Origin: Spongiibacteraceae bacterium
Lineage (GTDB): Bacteria; Pseudomonadota; Gammaproteobacteria; Pseudomonadales; Dasaniaceae
Direction: 5' to 3'
Assembly: GCA_028280715.1 (NCBI GenBank)
Contig: JANQLG010000047.1
Location: 38,391-102,390 of the forward strand
DNA length: 64,000 bases
Below the pieces are notes generated by a model. That model was not told where the DNA came from. It worked only from the letters and a program-made list of their open reading frames with translations, and ran no database searches. This document shows, piece by piece, positions 16,392-25,857 of the stretch (position 1 is the stretch's first letter; the number at the start of each line of letters is the position of its first letter). The translations under genes and the position numbers were made by a program.

Positions 16392-17606
16392 ATGTCGATT
16401 CAACCAATGCCGGTTAAACCAAAATCTATTCAAATAGGAACACCACTAAGTTTAACTGCCAAAAAAGTCATGCTTTGCGGCTGCGGTGAATTAGGTAAAG
16501 AAGTTGTTATTGAATTGCAGCGATTCGGTGTGGAAGTAATTGCAGTAGATCGCTATGCCAATGCTCCTGCAATGCAAGTGGCACACCGATCTTATGTCAT
16601 TAGCATGTTAGATGGGCAAGCATTGCGTGAAATCGTTGAGCGGGAAAAACCGAATTTAATTGTGCCGGAAATTGAGGCCATTGCCACTGATACTTTAGTG
16701 GAGTTGGAGCAGGAGGGCTTTACGGTTATTCCCACTGCCAAGGCAACAAAACTCACCATGAATCGCGAAGGCATTCGCCGTCTGGCAGTGGAAGAGTTGG
16801 ATTTAACAACCAGCACCTATCAATTTGCAGACAGCAAAGAGGACTATTTAGCGGCAATTGATGTTATTGGCCTGCCCTGTCTTATCAAGCCCATCATGAG
16901 TTCTTCCGGTAAAGGTCAATCGATGGTGCGCAGTGAAAGCGACATTGATACCGCTTGGGATTATGCACAACAGGGCGGTCGTGCTGGTAAAGGCAAAGTA
17001 ATAGTCGAAGGCTTTGTTGATTTTGATTACGAAATTACATTGCTAACAGTACGCCATCGGGATGGTACATCGTTTTGTGCGCCCATCGGTCATCGCCAGG
17101 AGGGAGGAGATTATCAGGAATCCTGGCAACCACAGCTAATGCCTGACACCGTGTTACAGGCGGCACAAGCTATGGCAGAAAAAATTACCTCTGCGCTAGG
17201 TGGTAACGGTTTGTTTGGTGTTGAGTTGTTTATTAAAGGAGATGAAGTCATTTTCAGTGAAGTATCACCACGTCCACACGATACTGGATTGGTGACATTA
17301 ATTTCACAGGATCTTTCAGAGTTTGCTTTGCACGCGCGTGCAATTCTAGGATTACCCATACCACAAATAAAACAGTTAGGGCCAAGTGCTTCCAGTGTCA
17401 TTTTGGTATCAGGTGAAAGTCAAAATGTTGAATTTGGTAATTTAGAAGAAGCCTTAGCTGAACCAGATACCCAGTTGCGATTATTCGGTAAACCTGAAGT
17501 TGCTGGCTCTCGTCGGATGGGGGTGGCATTAGCTCAGGGTGATAATATTGAACAGGCTCGAGATAAAGCGAATAAATGTTCCAGTGCCGTTAATGTTAAA
17601 TTGTAA
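16392..17606 (+). CDS. purT: Formate-dependent phosphoribosylglycinamide formyltransferase PurT
   Basis: Converts GAR to FGAR with formate and ATP in purine synthesis, replacing folate-dependent PurN. It is an ATP-grasp enzyme of 404 residues, close to E. coli PurT (392). Visible elements are the N-terminal [20 protein letters not shown], the GAR-binding region [12 protein letters not shown], the ATP-grasp loop [12 protein letters not shown], and the metal-binding [16 protein letters not shown]. An extended N-terminus of about 25 residues is present. It is in its own transcription unit with about 165 bases upstream and no PurR-like box that I could find. Confidence 0.96.
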   Translation: MSIQPMPVKPKSIQIGTPLSLTAKKVMLCGCGELGKEVVIELQRFGVEVIAVDRYANAPAMQVAHRSYVISMLDGQALREIVEREKPNLIVPEIEAIATDTLVELEQEGFTVIPTAKATKLTMNREGIRRLAVEELDLTTSTYQFADSKEDYLAAIDVIGLPCLIKPIMSSSGKGQSMVRSESDIDTAWDYAQQGGRAGKGKVIVEGFVDFDYEITLLTVRHRDGTSFCAPIGHRQEGGDYQESWQPQLMPDTVLQAAQAMAEKITSALGGNGLFGVELFIKGDEVIFSEVSPRPHDTGLVTLISQDLSEFALHARAILGLPIPQIKQLGPSASSVILVSGESQNVEFGNLEEALAEPDTQLRLFGKPEVAGSRRMGVALAQGDNIEQARDKANKCSSAVNVKL

Positions 17607-17638
17607 AATATGCAACCAATGTCAACCGAAACGCCAAA

Positions 17639-18043
17639 ATGAATATGCAAATTGAAATGGGGAAAAAGCTACTCCAACATATTGGACGAGGTTTGCTGGG
17701 CCTATATTTTATTATCCCCGGAGTTTTCAAAATTACAGGTTGGAGTGGCACAGTAGAATATATGGCTGCTCATAATGTTCCATTGATAACCCTATTGCTG
17801 GTTATAACCATTTTTATACAAATAGGAGGAGGCGTCAGTTTACTGATTGGCTATCGCGCGCAATTAATGGCGTTCTTATTAGCGGTACTGACTTTGTCAA
17901 TCAGTGTGTTTATGCATGATTTCTGGAATATGAAGCAGGGCATGGAGCGGGCTCATGAAATGCAAAACTTTATAAAAAATCTCGCCATTATGGCCGGGCT
18001 TATGTATGTGGCCGGTGTAACAGTGAAAAAGGAAACAAAATAG
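17639..18043 (+). CDS. DoxX family membrane protein
   Basis: Four-helix membrane protein of 134 residues. The DoxX pattern is clear: GRGLLGLYFIIPGVFKITGW, then MAAHNVPLITLLL, GGGVSLLIGYRAQLMAFLLA, and a final helix after HEMQNFIKNLAIMAGL. DoxX-like proteins take part in quinone or thiol redox chemistry in some species, but the reaction is not known for most. It starts 32 bases after purT and could be read through from it. Confidence 0.87.
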   Translation: MNMQIEMGKKLLQHIGRGLLGLYFIIPGVFKITGWSGTVEYMAAHNVPLITLLLVITIFIQIGGGVSLLIGYRAQLMAFLLAVLTLSISVFMHDFWNMKQGMERAHEMQNFIKNLAIMAGLMYVAGVTVKKETK

Positions 18044-18121
18044 TTGGCGAGGTATCAAAAAATATTTAACTCGTAAGACTATTAAATACACTGTTAAATT
18101 TTACTTAAGAGAATTAAGTCA

Positions 18122-18979
18122 TTGATCTACTCATCAGGTCTTCACAATAATACTTCGACTGGCCAAAAAATGGTTGAATCCAGTTGGCTGGATGTACATT
18201 TTCAGGCCTCAAAAACTGAATATGAAGCAATGTTGCAATCTGCAGGCATGCAGCCTGGATGGAAAGTATTGGATGCTGGTGCGGGCAGTGGTAGCTATTT
18301 ACCACTACTCAGCCATTTGGTTGGCGCGCAGGGTACTATTAGTGCACTCGATCTTGCTGAAGAAAATGTCGCTGCAATGAAACAACGGTTAGGCCAGTCT
18401 ACGTTCTGTTGTCCAGTTGAAGTTTTTCAAGGGTCATTGCTCGATCTACCCTTTGAAGATAATTGCTTTGATGCGATTTGGTGTGCCAACACGGTTCAAT
18501 ATTTCAAGGCAACACAACTGGAAGAAATTCTTGATGAATTTAAAAGAGTATTAAAACCTGGTGGGTTACTGGCAATGAAGGAGTTTGATGATGTCGGTTT
18601 GCACTTTGGTCCATTTGATCCAGTTTTAAAATGGCATCTTCTCGAAGCATTGCAGAATAGTGATTTGTTGTTGGGTGCAGGTGCTCTGTTTACTGTTGAT
18701 CTTGGTAGTTATTTGCTTGCAGCTGATTTTAATGACGTTCGTTTTAAAACCTTTGTTGGAGACTTTCAGCATCCACTTCAGCCTGTACAAAAGGAGTTTC
18801 TCGCATCAGCTTTACAGCTCTATTATTCATTAGCGGAGCAAGTTGATTTGCCGGACAAGGAATTGGCAATATGGAGACAAAAATTGGGTAATCAAGATAA
18901 CGAGGATTATCTTCTCAACCAACCTGATTTTTACTTTCGGGAAGTGCATGGTCTAGTGACAGGTATTTTCCCCCATTAA
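18122..18979 (+). CDS. Class I SAM-dependent methyltransferase
   Basis: Rossmann-fold methyltransferase of the Methyltransf_11/25 type. Motif I is VLDAGAGSGSYLPLL (about 45-60), motif II is TISALDLAEENV, and motif IV is CFDAIWCANTVQYF; GGLLAMKEFDD is the post-IV region. The C-terminal 100 residues are variable and would bind the unknown substrate. The start is a TTG behind AAGAGA; an ATG at 18170 is an alternative. No biosynthetic cluster surrounds it, so the substrate cannot be suggested. Confidence 0.88.
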   Translation: MIYSSGLHNNTSTGQKMVESSWLDVHFQASKTEYEAMLQSAGMQPGWKVLDAGAGSGSYLPLLSHLVGAQGTISALDLAEENVAAMKQRLGQSTFCCPVEVFQGSLLDLPFEDNCFDAIWCANTVQYFKATQLEEILDEFKRVLKPGGLLAMKEFDDVGLHFGPFDPVLKWHLLEALQNSDLLLGAGALFTVDLGSYLLAADFNDVRFKTFVGDFQHPLQPVQKEFLASALQLYYSLAEQVDLPDKELAIWRQKLGNQDNEDYLLNQPDFYFREVHGLVTGIFPH

Positions 18980-19033
18980 AAGTTGTATTCATGTATTATC
19001 ATTACACAAATAGCTAATCATTGTTTCGGAATT

Positions 19034-19261
19034 ATGAATATAGTTAACGTTGTTTCCAGGCGCTACAAGACTACCTTGCGTGAAAAAGCGATAAAGCGAG
19101 CAGAAACTCGTATTATCCTTGCAGGAAAAACACCTGAGGAATTCAAACATGAGGATTTGGAGATTGTTGTTCAGGAAGAGGAGGAAAAAATCAAATCTGA
19201 AATTAAGGAAAAAGGTTTATTAGCGATGCTTGCTTTGTTGGGTCTGAGTTGGTTTGGATAA
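19034..19261 (+). CDS. Hypothetical small protein with C-terminal hydrophobic tail
   Basis: Short AT-rich gene. From the ATG at 19034 it encodes about 75 residues: a basic start (SRRYKTTLREKAIKRAETRI), an acidic middle (QEEEEKIKSEIKEKG), and a hydrophobic end (LLAMLALLGLSWFG). It could be a tail-anchored or membrane-peripheral protein. An earlier in-frame start would add 17 residues, but no ribosome site supports it. Its stop abuts the ATG of the next gene, so the two are translated together. No family recognised. Confidence 0.55.
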   Translation: MNIVNVVSRRYKTTLREKAIKRAETRIILAGKTPEEFKHEDLEIVVQEEEEKIKSEIKEKGLLAMLALLGLSWFG

Positions 19262-19717
19262 ATGATTAAGAACCTATTTCGTATAACACTGGCAAGCTAT
19301 ATTTGGAAGCAATATAAAGCCATCATAATATCAACACTGATTTTATTTGTGTATTTTTGGCTAGTTGGCAAATTACATGCGGATTTTATTAGTTATAGTG
19401 AATTAAACAATGATAAACGTTATATAGGTGCATCATTCATCGTTAAATGGTTGTTATTTATTTTTGGTGTGATTTTTTATTTCTTTGTCAACGTTCGATA
19501 TAGTGATAGTAAAGGAAATAAACAAGGCAAGGAAGACAAGTACGGCAAGGAAAATCCAGAGAGTTCTATCAATACATTTGGAATAAATAAAAATAATTCA
19601 CCAGATCTTCAATCAAATACGAAATCGCCCACCTCAAAAGATCCGTTTGAAGAAATTCGACGGAAGAATAAATTAAAATCGTCGGCCGATATTATTATCG
19701 AAAAAAATAAAAAATGA
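19262..19717 (+). CDS. Hypothetical inner-membrane protein
   Basis: Two membrane segments at about residues 20-40 (IIISTLILFVYFWLVG) and 60-80 (IVKWLLFIFGVIFYFFV) are followed by a hydrophilic tail rich in Lys, Asn and Ser. The tail includes KEDKYGKENPESS and ends in IIIEKNKK. No recognised domain. It begins directly at the stop codon of the previous small gene, so they form a pair. Low GC and low-complexity composition suggest a weakly constrained or recently acquired unit. Confidence 0.5.
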   Translation: MIKNLFRITLASYIWKQYKAIIISTLILFVYFWLVGKLHADFISYSELNNDKRYIGASFIVKWLLFIFGVIFYFFVNVRYSDSKGNKQGKEDKYGKENPESSINTFGINKNNSPDLQSNTKSPTSKDPFEEIRRKNKLKSSADIIIEKNKK

Positions 19718-19744
19718 TTTAATAGATATAACATCATATATTAT

Positions 19745-19768
19745 TATCTTGATTTTTAAATCAAGATA
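19745..19768. terminator. AT-rich inverted repeat between convergent genes
   Basis: TATCTTGATTT and AAATCAAGATA form an 11-bp perfect stem with a two-base centre. It overlaps the stop of the GGDEF-EAL gene and lies in the gap between convergent genes. It could act as a weak bidirectional terminator, but no good T run follows on the plus strand. Confidence 0.4.
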
Positions 19769-21546
19769 GTTTCACCATCATTGTTACGCAATGACTGACA
19801 AAGTAATTCATCTATTGGTGTTGGCTTGGATAGATAAAAGCCTTGTAGAAAATCACAACCCAGCTGTTCTAAAATCGTCAGTTCTTCTTTTCGTTCAATA
19901 CCTTCGGCGACAACTTTCATATTCAGCCGGTGGGCCATTTCAATAATTCCAGCAGTTAGCGCCTGATTGCGTGTGTTTTTATCAATATGATCGACGAGAA
20001 GGCGATCTAATTTTAAATAATCAATGGGCATTGATAATAGATGTGTTATTGAAGAATAGCCGGTGCCAAAATCATCTAATGCGACACAAAACCCATCATC
20101 TCGTAACATAGTAATTTGTTCGCTACATTGATCGGCATTTTTAACCATTTCACGTTCTGTTAATTCTAAACATAACAGTTGTGGTGAAATGTCATAGTCA
20201 TCTAACCAAATTAGCAATTGTTTACGAAACGAAGGATTGGTGAGCTGTGATGCTGTTACATTAATATTGATTCTTTCAACATCATGACCAATATCCACTA
20301 ATGCTCGAATAATACTTTTTGATTTTTTAAGTACAATATTTGTCAGTTCATTGATGATGGGACTATTTTCAATAACGGGTATAAATTCTTTGGCGCTAAT
20401 ATAACCAAGAGCGGGTGAATGCCAGCGCAGTAAGGCTTCAGCATGAAAGGGAGCCGGGCCGGATAAAGAATGTATGGGTTGAAATAAAACATCCAATTCG
20501 TTATTGCTTAATGCATTGCCAATTTGTGATTCAATTTCAAGATTACGGGTATAAATAGCGCCCATTTGAGTGGTAAAAAAGCATACAGGTACATGTCGTT
20601 TAACCTTTGCTTCGTACATTGCACAGTCTGCCTGTTTTAGCAAAGAGTTTACATTATTAGCATCGGGGTAAAAGGCAACGCCAATAGAGGTGCTGCTCAA
20701 TAATTTATGAGACTCAACAATGAAGGGCTCTTCAAAAGTTTCCAGTAGTCGATTGACTAAACTATAAACTTCACTTTTGCTTTCCAGTAGATCAGTGATT
20801 ATGACAAATTCATCACCGCCGAGCCGGGCAATAAAATCGGTTTCTCGAGCAATGTCTTTGGTACGGTTGGCTACCTGACGTAACAGTGCATCGCCCGTAG
20901 CATGGCCAAAGTTATCATTGACCTTTTTAAAATTGTTTAAATCAAAATAGAGTAGGGCAACCTGCTTGTTAGACCGTGCTGCTCGATACAACATTTTAGT
21001 AGCGGCGCATTCAAAATAGGCTCTATTGGGTAGAGAAGTTAAAAAATCATGTCGAGCCATTTTTTCCAACTGATGATTTCTGTCAGCGGAATCGTCGAGG
21101 GCTTTTTTTAATTTTAGTTCGATACTTTTACGTTCCTGCGCATAACGCAGGCTTCGAGATAACACCTCAGGGGTGACATTGTTTTTTGTTAAGTAGTCCT
21201 GGGCACCACGTTTTAATGCTTCAACAGCAACCGAGAGATCATCTTGCCCGGTTAATACGACAATCGGCAGTTCGGGGAAATGGCAGCCGAGCTGGCTTAC
21301 ATTATCGATACCTGATCGATCAGGTAGATTCATATCCAGGATAAGCGCTTCAAAAGTACCATTAGCCAGTGCTGTTTGTATTTTCTCAAATCGATCAACA
21401 CAAACGACAGCGTATTCTTCATCAAAGGCTTGAGCGAGCATTTGTTTGACTAACTCTGCATCAGCAGGATCGTCTTCGGCCATTAAATACACCCGAGATA
21501 TATCCTGTGAAATCGGAGTTAATGATACCGCGTTACTGGTGCTCAT
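19756..21546 (-). CDS. Response regulator REC-GGDEF-EAL
   Basis: Dual c-di-GMP protein with a receiver. REC (about 18-140) has acidic pocket EDD near 24-26 and phospho-acceptor Asp71 (LILDMNLPD), then K in DYLTKNN. GGDEF (about 160-325) has the intact motif RLGGDEFVIITDL and NNFKKVNDNFGHATGD. EAL (about 340-590) has EALLRWHS, NVTASQL, ELTEREMV, DDFGTGYSS, KLDRLLV and AEGIER, all the usual metal and catalytic residues. Both outputs could be active. GAGGATTAATT precedes the ATG. It is the last gene of a signalling operon with histidine kinases and receivers, so phosphorylation probably sets its balance of synthesis and hydrolysis. Confidence 0.95.
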   Translation of the reverse strand: MSTSNAVSLTPISQDISRVYLMAEDDPADAELVKQMLAQAFDEEYAVVCVDRFEKIQTALANGTFEALILDMNLPDRSGIDNVSQLGCHFPELPIVVLTGQDDLSVAVEALKRGAQDYLTKNNVTPEVLSRSLRYAQERKSIELKLKKALDDSADRNHQLEKMARHDFLTSLPNRAYFECAATKMLYRAARSNKQVALLYFDLNNFKKVNDNFGHATGDALLRQVANRTKDIARETDFIARLGGDEFVIITDLLESKSEVYSLVNRLLETFEEPFIVESHKLLSSTSIGVAFYPDANNVNSLLKQADCAMYEAKVKRHVPVCFFTTQMGAIYTRNLEIESQIGNALSNNELDVLFQPIHSLSGPAPFHAEALLRWHSPALGYISAKEFIPVIENSPIINELTNIVLKKSKSIIRALVDIGHDVERININVTASQLTNPSFRKQLLIWLDDYDISPQLLCLELTEREMVKNADQCSEQITMLRDDGFCVALDDFGTGYSSITHLLSMPIDYLKLDRLLVDHIDKNTRNQALTAGIIEMAHRLNMKVVAEGIERKEELTILEQLGCDFLQGFYLSKPTPIDELLCQSLRNNDGETILI

Positions 21547-21563
21547 AATTAATCCTCACTGTG

Positions 21564-22280
21564 TCATCCATCATGGTTGAATTCATAATTTACCGCTAGT
21601 CCGCCAATTGACGACTGATTAAAACTTAATAAACCGCCATGTAGTTGCGCAACTCGATCGCAGTAGGCTAAGCCCATACCAATACCTGGATAGTCTTGTT
21701 CGCTCCACCCCCGCATAAATGGACGAGTTAGATTCAATCGCTGCTCAGAGGAAGCGCCTATACCATTATCTTCAATAATAATACGGGTGATGTTGTTGAT
21801 CTTTTCCGAGTAAATATGGATATATGGAATATGCGCAGAGTCACTTAGAGGTTGATAAAGAAAAGCATTATCGATGATGCAGCTAAAGAATAAATACCAA
21901 TGATTATAGCTACCGACAATGTCAGGAAGCGGTGATGTCACTTTGCATAGGCTAGAGGTATCCGCGTCATAATGACGTGGTAAATGTTTTCTTAGTTGTT
22001 CTTCAACGACTGTCGATACCAATTGATTTAATACAATAGACTTTGGTGTATCCATTTGAGTAGCCAGGCGAGAATAACGCAATAGTGCATCTATCATCGC
22101 CTGGCCTTTTTCACCACTGTGTTGTACGAGCTGTAGCCAGTAGCGTTCAGTTTCGTCTAGCCGGCCGTCTAAACGTGTTTGCAATAGCTCACTAAAGCGT
22201 ACCACTGACCGCAATGGTGCTCCCATGTCATGCGAAATTCCATACACTATTTGTTGCAGGGATTCCTGCTCGCGATTCAT
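21564..22280 (-). CDS. Soluble histidine kinase (HisKA-HATPase_c)
   Basis: Compact sensor kinase core of about 239 residues with no input domain. The phospho-acceptor helix is YGISHDMGAPLRSVVRFSE with His17, and the ATPase has IIEDNGIGASSEQRLNL and GIGMGLAYCDRVAQLHGG. GGGAG lies seven bases before this ATG, which outranks the upstream in-frame start. The HDMGAPLR box is like that of phytochrome-type kinases. With no sensor of its own, it probably acts as a relay kinase for the receivers in the operon. Confidence 0.9.
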   Translation of the reverse strand: MNREQESLQQIVYGISHDMGAPLRSVVRFSELLQTRLDGRLDETERYWLQLVQHSGEKGQAMIDALLRYSRLATQMDTPKSIVLNQLVSTVVEEQLRKHLPRHYDADTSSLCKVTSPLPDIVGSYNHWYLFFSCIIDNAFLYQPLSDSAHIPYIHIYSEKINNITRIIIEDNGIGASSEQRLNLTRPFMRGWSEQDYPGIGMGLAYCDRVAQLHGGLLSFNQSSIGGLAVNYEFNHDG

Positions 22281-22323
22281 GGTTGATCTCCCTTTGTTAT
22301 CAAACACCATTAATAGGAACTGC

Positions 22324-22755
22324 TTACAATTGATCCGGTAATCGAACAATATTGATCCAAAAGGATTCTATTACCTGCACAACATCCATAAAGGTTTCTA
22401 ATTGAACAGGTTTGGTAACAAAACAATTGGCATGCAACTGATAACTTTCATCAATGTCTGCTGCTGCTTCAGAGCTGGATAGAATAATCACCGGAATACT
22501 TTTACGTAGTTCATCTTCTTTTAGTGCTTTTAAAATTTCTCTCCCTGACACCTTAGGCAAATTCAGATCTAACAGAATCATGTCGGGCAAGTTAGATTTT
22601 TCATGTTTGCCTCGCTGGAATAGGTAGTCCAGAGCTTCTTCACCATCCATTACCACCTGAAGTTTGTTGTTAATTTTTCCACTGTTGAGGGATTGTCGAG
22701 TAATTTCAATATCGCCAGGGTTATCTTCGATCAGTAGAATTTCTATTGCTTGCAT
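22324..22755 (-). CDS. Single-domain response regulator (Rcp1-like)
   Basis: CheY-like receiver of 143 residues without output domain. Acidic pocket IEDN (10-12), phospho-acceptor Asp63 in MILLDLNLPKVSG, and the invariant Lys in CFVTKPVQLE. The pattern EDNPGDIEI at the N-terminus is typical of Rcp1/CphA-type receivers that partner phytochrome-class kinases. A TAGGAG site lies 11 bases upstream of the ATG. It lies between a second receiver and a soluble kinase, and it could pass phosphate between them. Confidence 0.93.
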   Translation of the reverse strand: MQAIEILLIEDNPGDIEITRQSLNSGKINNKLQVVMDGEEALDYLFQRGKHEKSNLPDMILLDLNLPKVSGREILKALKEDELRKSIPVIILSSSEAAADIDESYQLHANCFVTKPVQLETFMDVVQVIESFWINIVRLPDQL

Positions 22756-22756
22756 T

Positions 22757-23197
22757 TTAACAATAACTCCTATCGGCTGTTTGTTCTGAAGGAAGCTTTA
22801 CAATGGTTAGCCAAAAATTCTCAATTGATTTCATTACCTCTAAAAATTTATTGATGTCGACGGGCTTGGTAATAAAGCTATTGGCATGTCCTTTGTAACT
22901 ATTTGTGACATCCGATTCCGATTCTGAAGATGTCAGCACTACAACGGGTATATTGCTTGATGCATCATTGCTACGAATGGCTTTTAGAACCTCAAAACCA
23001 CTCACTTTAGGGAGATTGATATCCAGCAGAACTAAATCGGGAAGTTTTTCATCTCCATCAAAAAAGTTTATAGCCTCTTCGCCATCACTAATCACATTTA
23101 AACTGATAGCCATCCTTGCCTCATCAAAGCCTGCTTTAATCAGTTCAATATCCCCAGGATTATCTTCAATGAGTAAAATATCGATGATTTGCGTCAC
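22757..23197 (-). CDS. Single-domain response regulator (Rcp1-like), second copy
   Basis: CheY-like receiver related to the downstream one. It has IEDNPGDIEL, phospho-acceptor in LVLLDINLPKVSG (Asp60 counted from the upstream TTG), and the Lys in SFITKPVDIN. The end of the membrane kinase gene supplies AAGGAGG, and the GTG chosen here lies eight bases after it; the TTG at 23200 is an alternative. The two genes are thus tightly coupled, which makes the membrane kinase the likely phosphate donor. The receivers differ enough (for instance in helix 1) to serve different partners. Confidence 0.93.
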   Translation of the reverse strand: MTQIIDILLIEDNPGDIELIKAGFDEARMAISLNVISDGEEAINFFDGDEKLPDLVLLDINLPKVSGFEVLKAIRSNDASSNIPVVVLTSSESESDVTNSYKGHANSFITKPVDINKFLEVMKSIENFWLTIVKLPSEQTADRSYC

Positions 23198-23200
23198 CAA

Positions 23201-25375
23201 TCATTCCTCCTTTTCATAGAATGGTTCTGAATGTAATGTAGATATTTCTTCGGCAGGCCATCGCAAAATAAAAGTTGACCCACATTCCTCTTCCGATTGC
23301 ACGCTAATCTCTGCATTATGCTGTTTGGCAATTTTCTTACAGATCGCTAATCCTATGCCGGTTCCCGGGAATTCGTTTTTTGCATGGAGGCGTTCGAAAA
23401 TATCAAAAATTTGTTGTTGATATTTGGGGTTGATACCAATGCCATTATCCTGAATCTGGATACGCCAATAGTCGCCTTCTTTTTCTGTTCGTAAAGAGAC
23501 TGTAGGTGTCTGGTTGTTATTAAATTTGATGCCATTACTGACCAGGTTCAATAACAGTTGAAATATCTGTGATGGCACAGCAGTAAAAGTAGGTAGTGGA
23601 TCATCCCACAAAAATAGGGCATTTTTTTCTTCTAATTTTTTTTCCAGTGTTTTATTCAGCTTTTCACAAACTTCGGATAGATTGACGAGTTCTCGTCGAT
23701 CAACGGATTGTTCCAGGCGGCAAAACTGCAATATGTCGCTAATCATTTCTCGTGCTCTTTGAGCTCCGTCAGTCATATAGTGCAAGTATTCTTTGTCTTT
23801 TTCATCTAGTTTGCCTGTTAAACGTTTTTCTAGCAGTTCGCCAAAGCTTTGTACCATGCGAACAGGTTCTTGTAGATCATGTGAACAAACAAAGGCAAAT
23901 CGTTCCAGTTGTTCATTGGATTGAGTTAAGTTAAAAATAGCTTTATCCATTTTTTCATTTTTCTGTTTTAAATCGTCAACGAAGTTTTTTCGCTCGCTAA
24001 TATCGAGTAAAGAAACTAATGTGTGGTGCTTGCCTTCAAGTACGATAGGCCCCAAACCAATCTCTAGAGGAACGTGAGTGCCATCCCTGCAAACTCCCAT
24101 CAAAAAGTCTACTTCTGAAGCCATTTGACGGTTTCTCGGTTTTTGTTGGTATTTTTCGCGCAATGCTTTGTGATGTAGCCTGGTCTCGATCGGGACCAAT
24201 GTATCGACATTAAGCCCCGGCAGTTGGTCATTTAAGTAGCCAAATAATTTATGGGCATATTGATTAGCTCTGACGATGCAGCCATCGGCATTAACCAGTA
24301 ATAAGCCAACCGGTAGTAAGTCGTTAATCGTTTTCATCCGTTGCTCGGATTCGAGTAGAGATTGATTTAGCTCTGCCATTATCTCTTGCTCTTTTTGTCG
24401 CTGTAGAAAAATGGCTCGATAATCGAGTAAAAACCCTAAACAAGGCAGGGCATAACTAAGAATTTTCAAGCCGTGAGCAGCATTAAAAGCATGGTCAAAG
24501 AGCCGCTCTGAATTAAACGACATATAAGCTTCTGAAAATGTATTCGCTAATAAGCTGAAGAGTACGGTAACCGTTAAATAATTTTTGTGCTGTCGAAAAA
24601 TTAGCCAGTAAAGTGGTAAACAAGCGGAAAATACTACTAGAGGAAATACATCATAGGGGCGTGTAATGAGGCCACCAGGAAATTGGGTCTGCGGTAATTG
24701 TTCACTTGAGGTTATCCAATTAGCCAGGATATAAACTGCGGCTGATAATATGACGGCTATAAATAAAATACCTCTGATCTCAATCGTGAGATGTCTGCGC
24801 TTACTTAACGCAATAAGTACGCCGCCAATAAGTAATACAATGGCATTGAAACTGCGTGAAAGTGTCCAAGTAAATGAGATAAGGTCTTGATTCTCTGCAG
24901 TGGCATTGATAACGCGAGTTGCTGTCAGAGTATGCAATGCATCCATCATGCCGCTCATGACTAATGCCAGACCCAACAGTGGCGCAGTAATATCCCGGTT
25001 TGTGCTGTAGTGAAAAAAGGCTATTACTACGAAAACAAAGGCGATAACTACTGCTGTCCATTCTAATAAAGCATGATGTATTCCACCCCGCAGCACATAA
25101 TGCATTTGATCCATTAAGTGAGGAGTAGAGAGTTGTTGCTGTGTCAGTTGTGTAACATCAAATGAACTTGGGACGCTGGCCAGATTAAATGCCCATGGGT
25201 GAACTCCCCACATATGGAGTAGCGGAAATAAGCAACAAATCAGAGTTACCGCCAATAACCATTGAGGAAATTCGAACGATGGTAGTTTTCTGATGCTGAT
25301 ATTAAACGAAGGGTGACGAGTAAGAATACTTACCGAATGATGGGCTGTGCTTTCCTCCAAAGCAACATTATTCAT
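23201..25375 (-). CDS. Membrane-anchored PAS histidine kinase (MASE-like sensor)
   Basis: Sensor kinase of 724 residues. The N-terminal 320 residues are a multi-helix membrane sensor of the MASE type with about eight hydrophobic segments; LALVMSGMMDALHTL and SFTWTLSRSFNAIVLL resemble the MASE3 pattern, but the exact class is uncertain. A PAS domain follows (about 345-465, ending LLDISERKNF). The HisKA helix has FAFVCSHDLQEPVRMVQS with His499. The ATPase has IQDNGIGINPKYQ and GTGIGLAICKKIAKQH. HDLQEPVR places it with phytochrome-like kinases. It is followed without gap by a receiver gene. Confidence 0.9.
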   Translation of the reverse strand: MNNVALEESTAHHSVSILTRHPSFNISIRKLPSFEFPQWLLAVTLICCLFPLLHMWGVHPWAFNLASVPSSFDVTQLTQQQLSTPHLMDQMHYVLRGGIHHALLEWTAVVIAFVFVVIAFFHYSTNRDITAPLLGLALVMSGMMDALHTLTATRVINATAENQDLISFTWTLSRSFNAIVLLIGGVLIALSKRRHLTIEIRGILFIAVILSAAVYILANWITSSEQLPQTQFPGGLITRPYDVFPLVVFSACLPLYWLIFRQHKNYLTVTVLFSLLANTFSEAYMSFNSERLFDHAFNAAHGLKILSYALPCLGFLLDYRAIFLQRQKEQEIMAELNQSLLESEQRMKTINDLLPVGLLLVNADGCIVRANQYAHKLFGYLNDQLPGLNVDTLVPIETRLHHKALREKYQQKPRNRQMASEVDFLMGVCRDGTHVPLEIGLGPIVLEGKHHTLVSLLDISERKNFVDDLKQKNEKMDKAIFNLTQSNEQLERFAFVCSHDLQEPVRMVQSFGELLEKRLTGKLDEKDKEYLHYMTDGAQRAREMISDILQFCRLEQSVDRRELVNLSEVCEKLNKTLEKKLEEKNALFLWDDPLPTFTAVPSQIFQLLLNLVSNGIKFNNNQTPTVSLRTEKEGDYWRIQIQDNGIGINPKYQQQIFDIFERLHAKNEFPGTGIGLAICKKIAKQHNAEISVQSEEECGSTFILRWPAEEISTLHSEPFYEKEE

Positions 25376-25378
25376 TGT

Positions 25379-25693
25379 TTAAGCATTCCATTCATTAAAC
25401 TGTTGGTTAATTGCGGATAACAGATCGTATTCTGTTGATAACCAAAAACTTAAAGCAGCATAAGTAACACTGGTTTTTAGATGCTTTTTGAATAAATGGT
25501 CAATCCTTTGAAGCTTAATCGCCAGTATGTTCACTGATACGGTAATGCCTGATAAATCAGATGACATAGGGTGGCTTTTTTTGCTTGCCAGCCTGTCTTT
25601 GATCGATATTAAAGACCAAAGTAGAAATGTCGCACTTAGAAAAGATGCAAGGAAGAGAATTGGTTTATTGCGAGGTACTTCCATGTGTGCCAT
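25379..25693 (-). CDS. Small membrane protein at head of signalling operon
   Basis: A 104-residue protein with one hydrophobic helix (about 12-28, ILFLASFLSATFLLWSLI) and a soluble remainder with ITVSVNILAIKLQRIDHLF and a Trp/Tyr-rich C-terminus. No recognised domain. It ends three bases before the kinase start, so it is in the same operon and might be an accessory sensor or inhibitor of the kinase. The ribosome site is weak. A second in-frame ATG lies three codons in. Confidence 0.55.
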   Translation of the reverse strand: MAHMEVPRNKPILFLASFLSATFLLWSLISIKDRLASKKSHPMSSDLSGITVSVNILAIKLQRIDHLFKKHLKTSVTYAALSFWLSTEYDLLSAINQQFNEWNA

Positions 25694-25816
25694 TTCGTTC
25701 CATCAAACAAATAGGGAAACTAGTTTTAGTTTAGACTTAATTTTAAAAGAGTAAAAAATTATAAAGTGCCAGTGAAACTCTAAAATATCGGTAAGAGGTT
25801 TTTATTAATTATTCGC

Positions 25817-25835
25817 TATAGCTAAACAAGCTATA
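25817..25835 (-). terminator. Short palindrome after the BLUF gene, weak terminator candidate
   Basis: TATAGCT and AGCTATA with a five-base loop lie just past the end of the BLUF gene on the minus strand. An AT-rich stretch follows, but there is no proper T run. It may slow transcription between the BLUF gene and the kinase operon. Confidence 0.35.
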
Positions 25836-25857
25836 AATTTTATTTAGTTATATAGAG

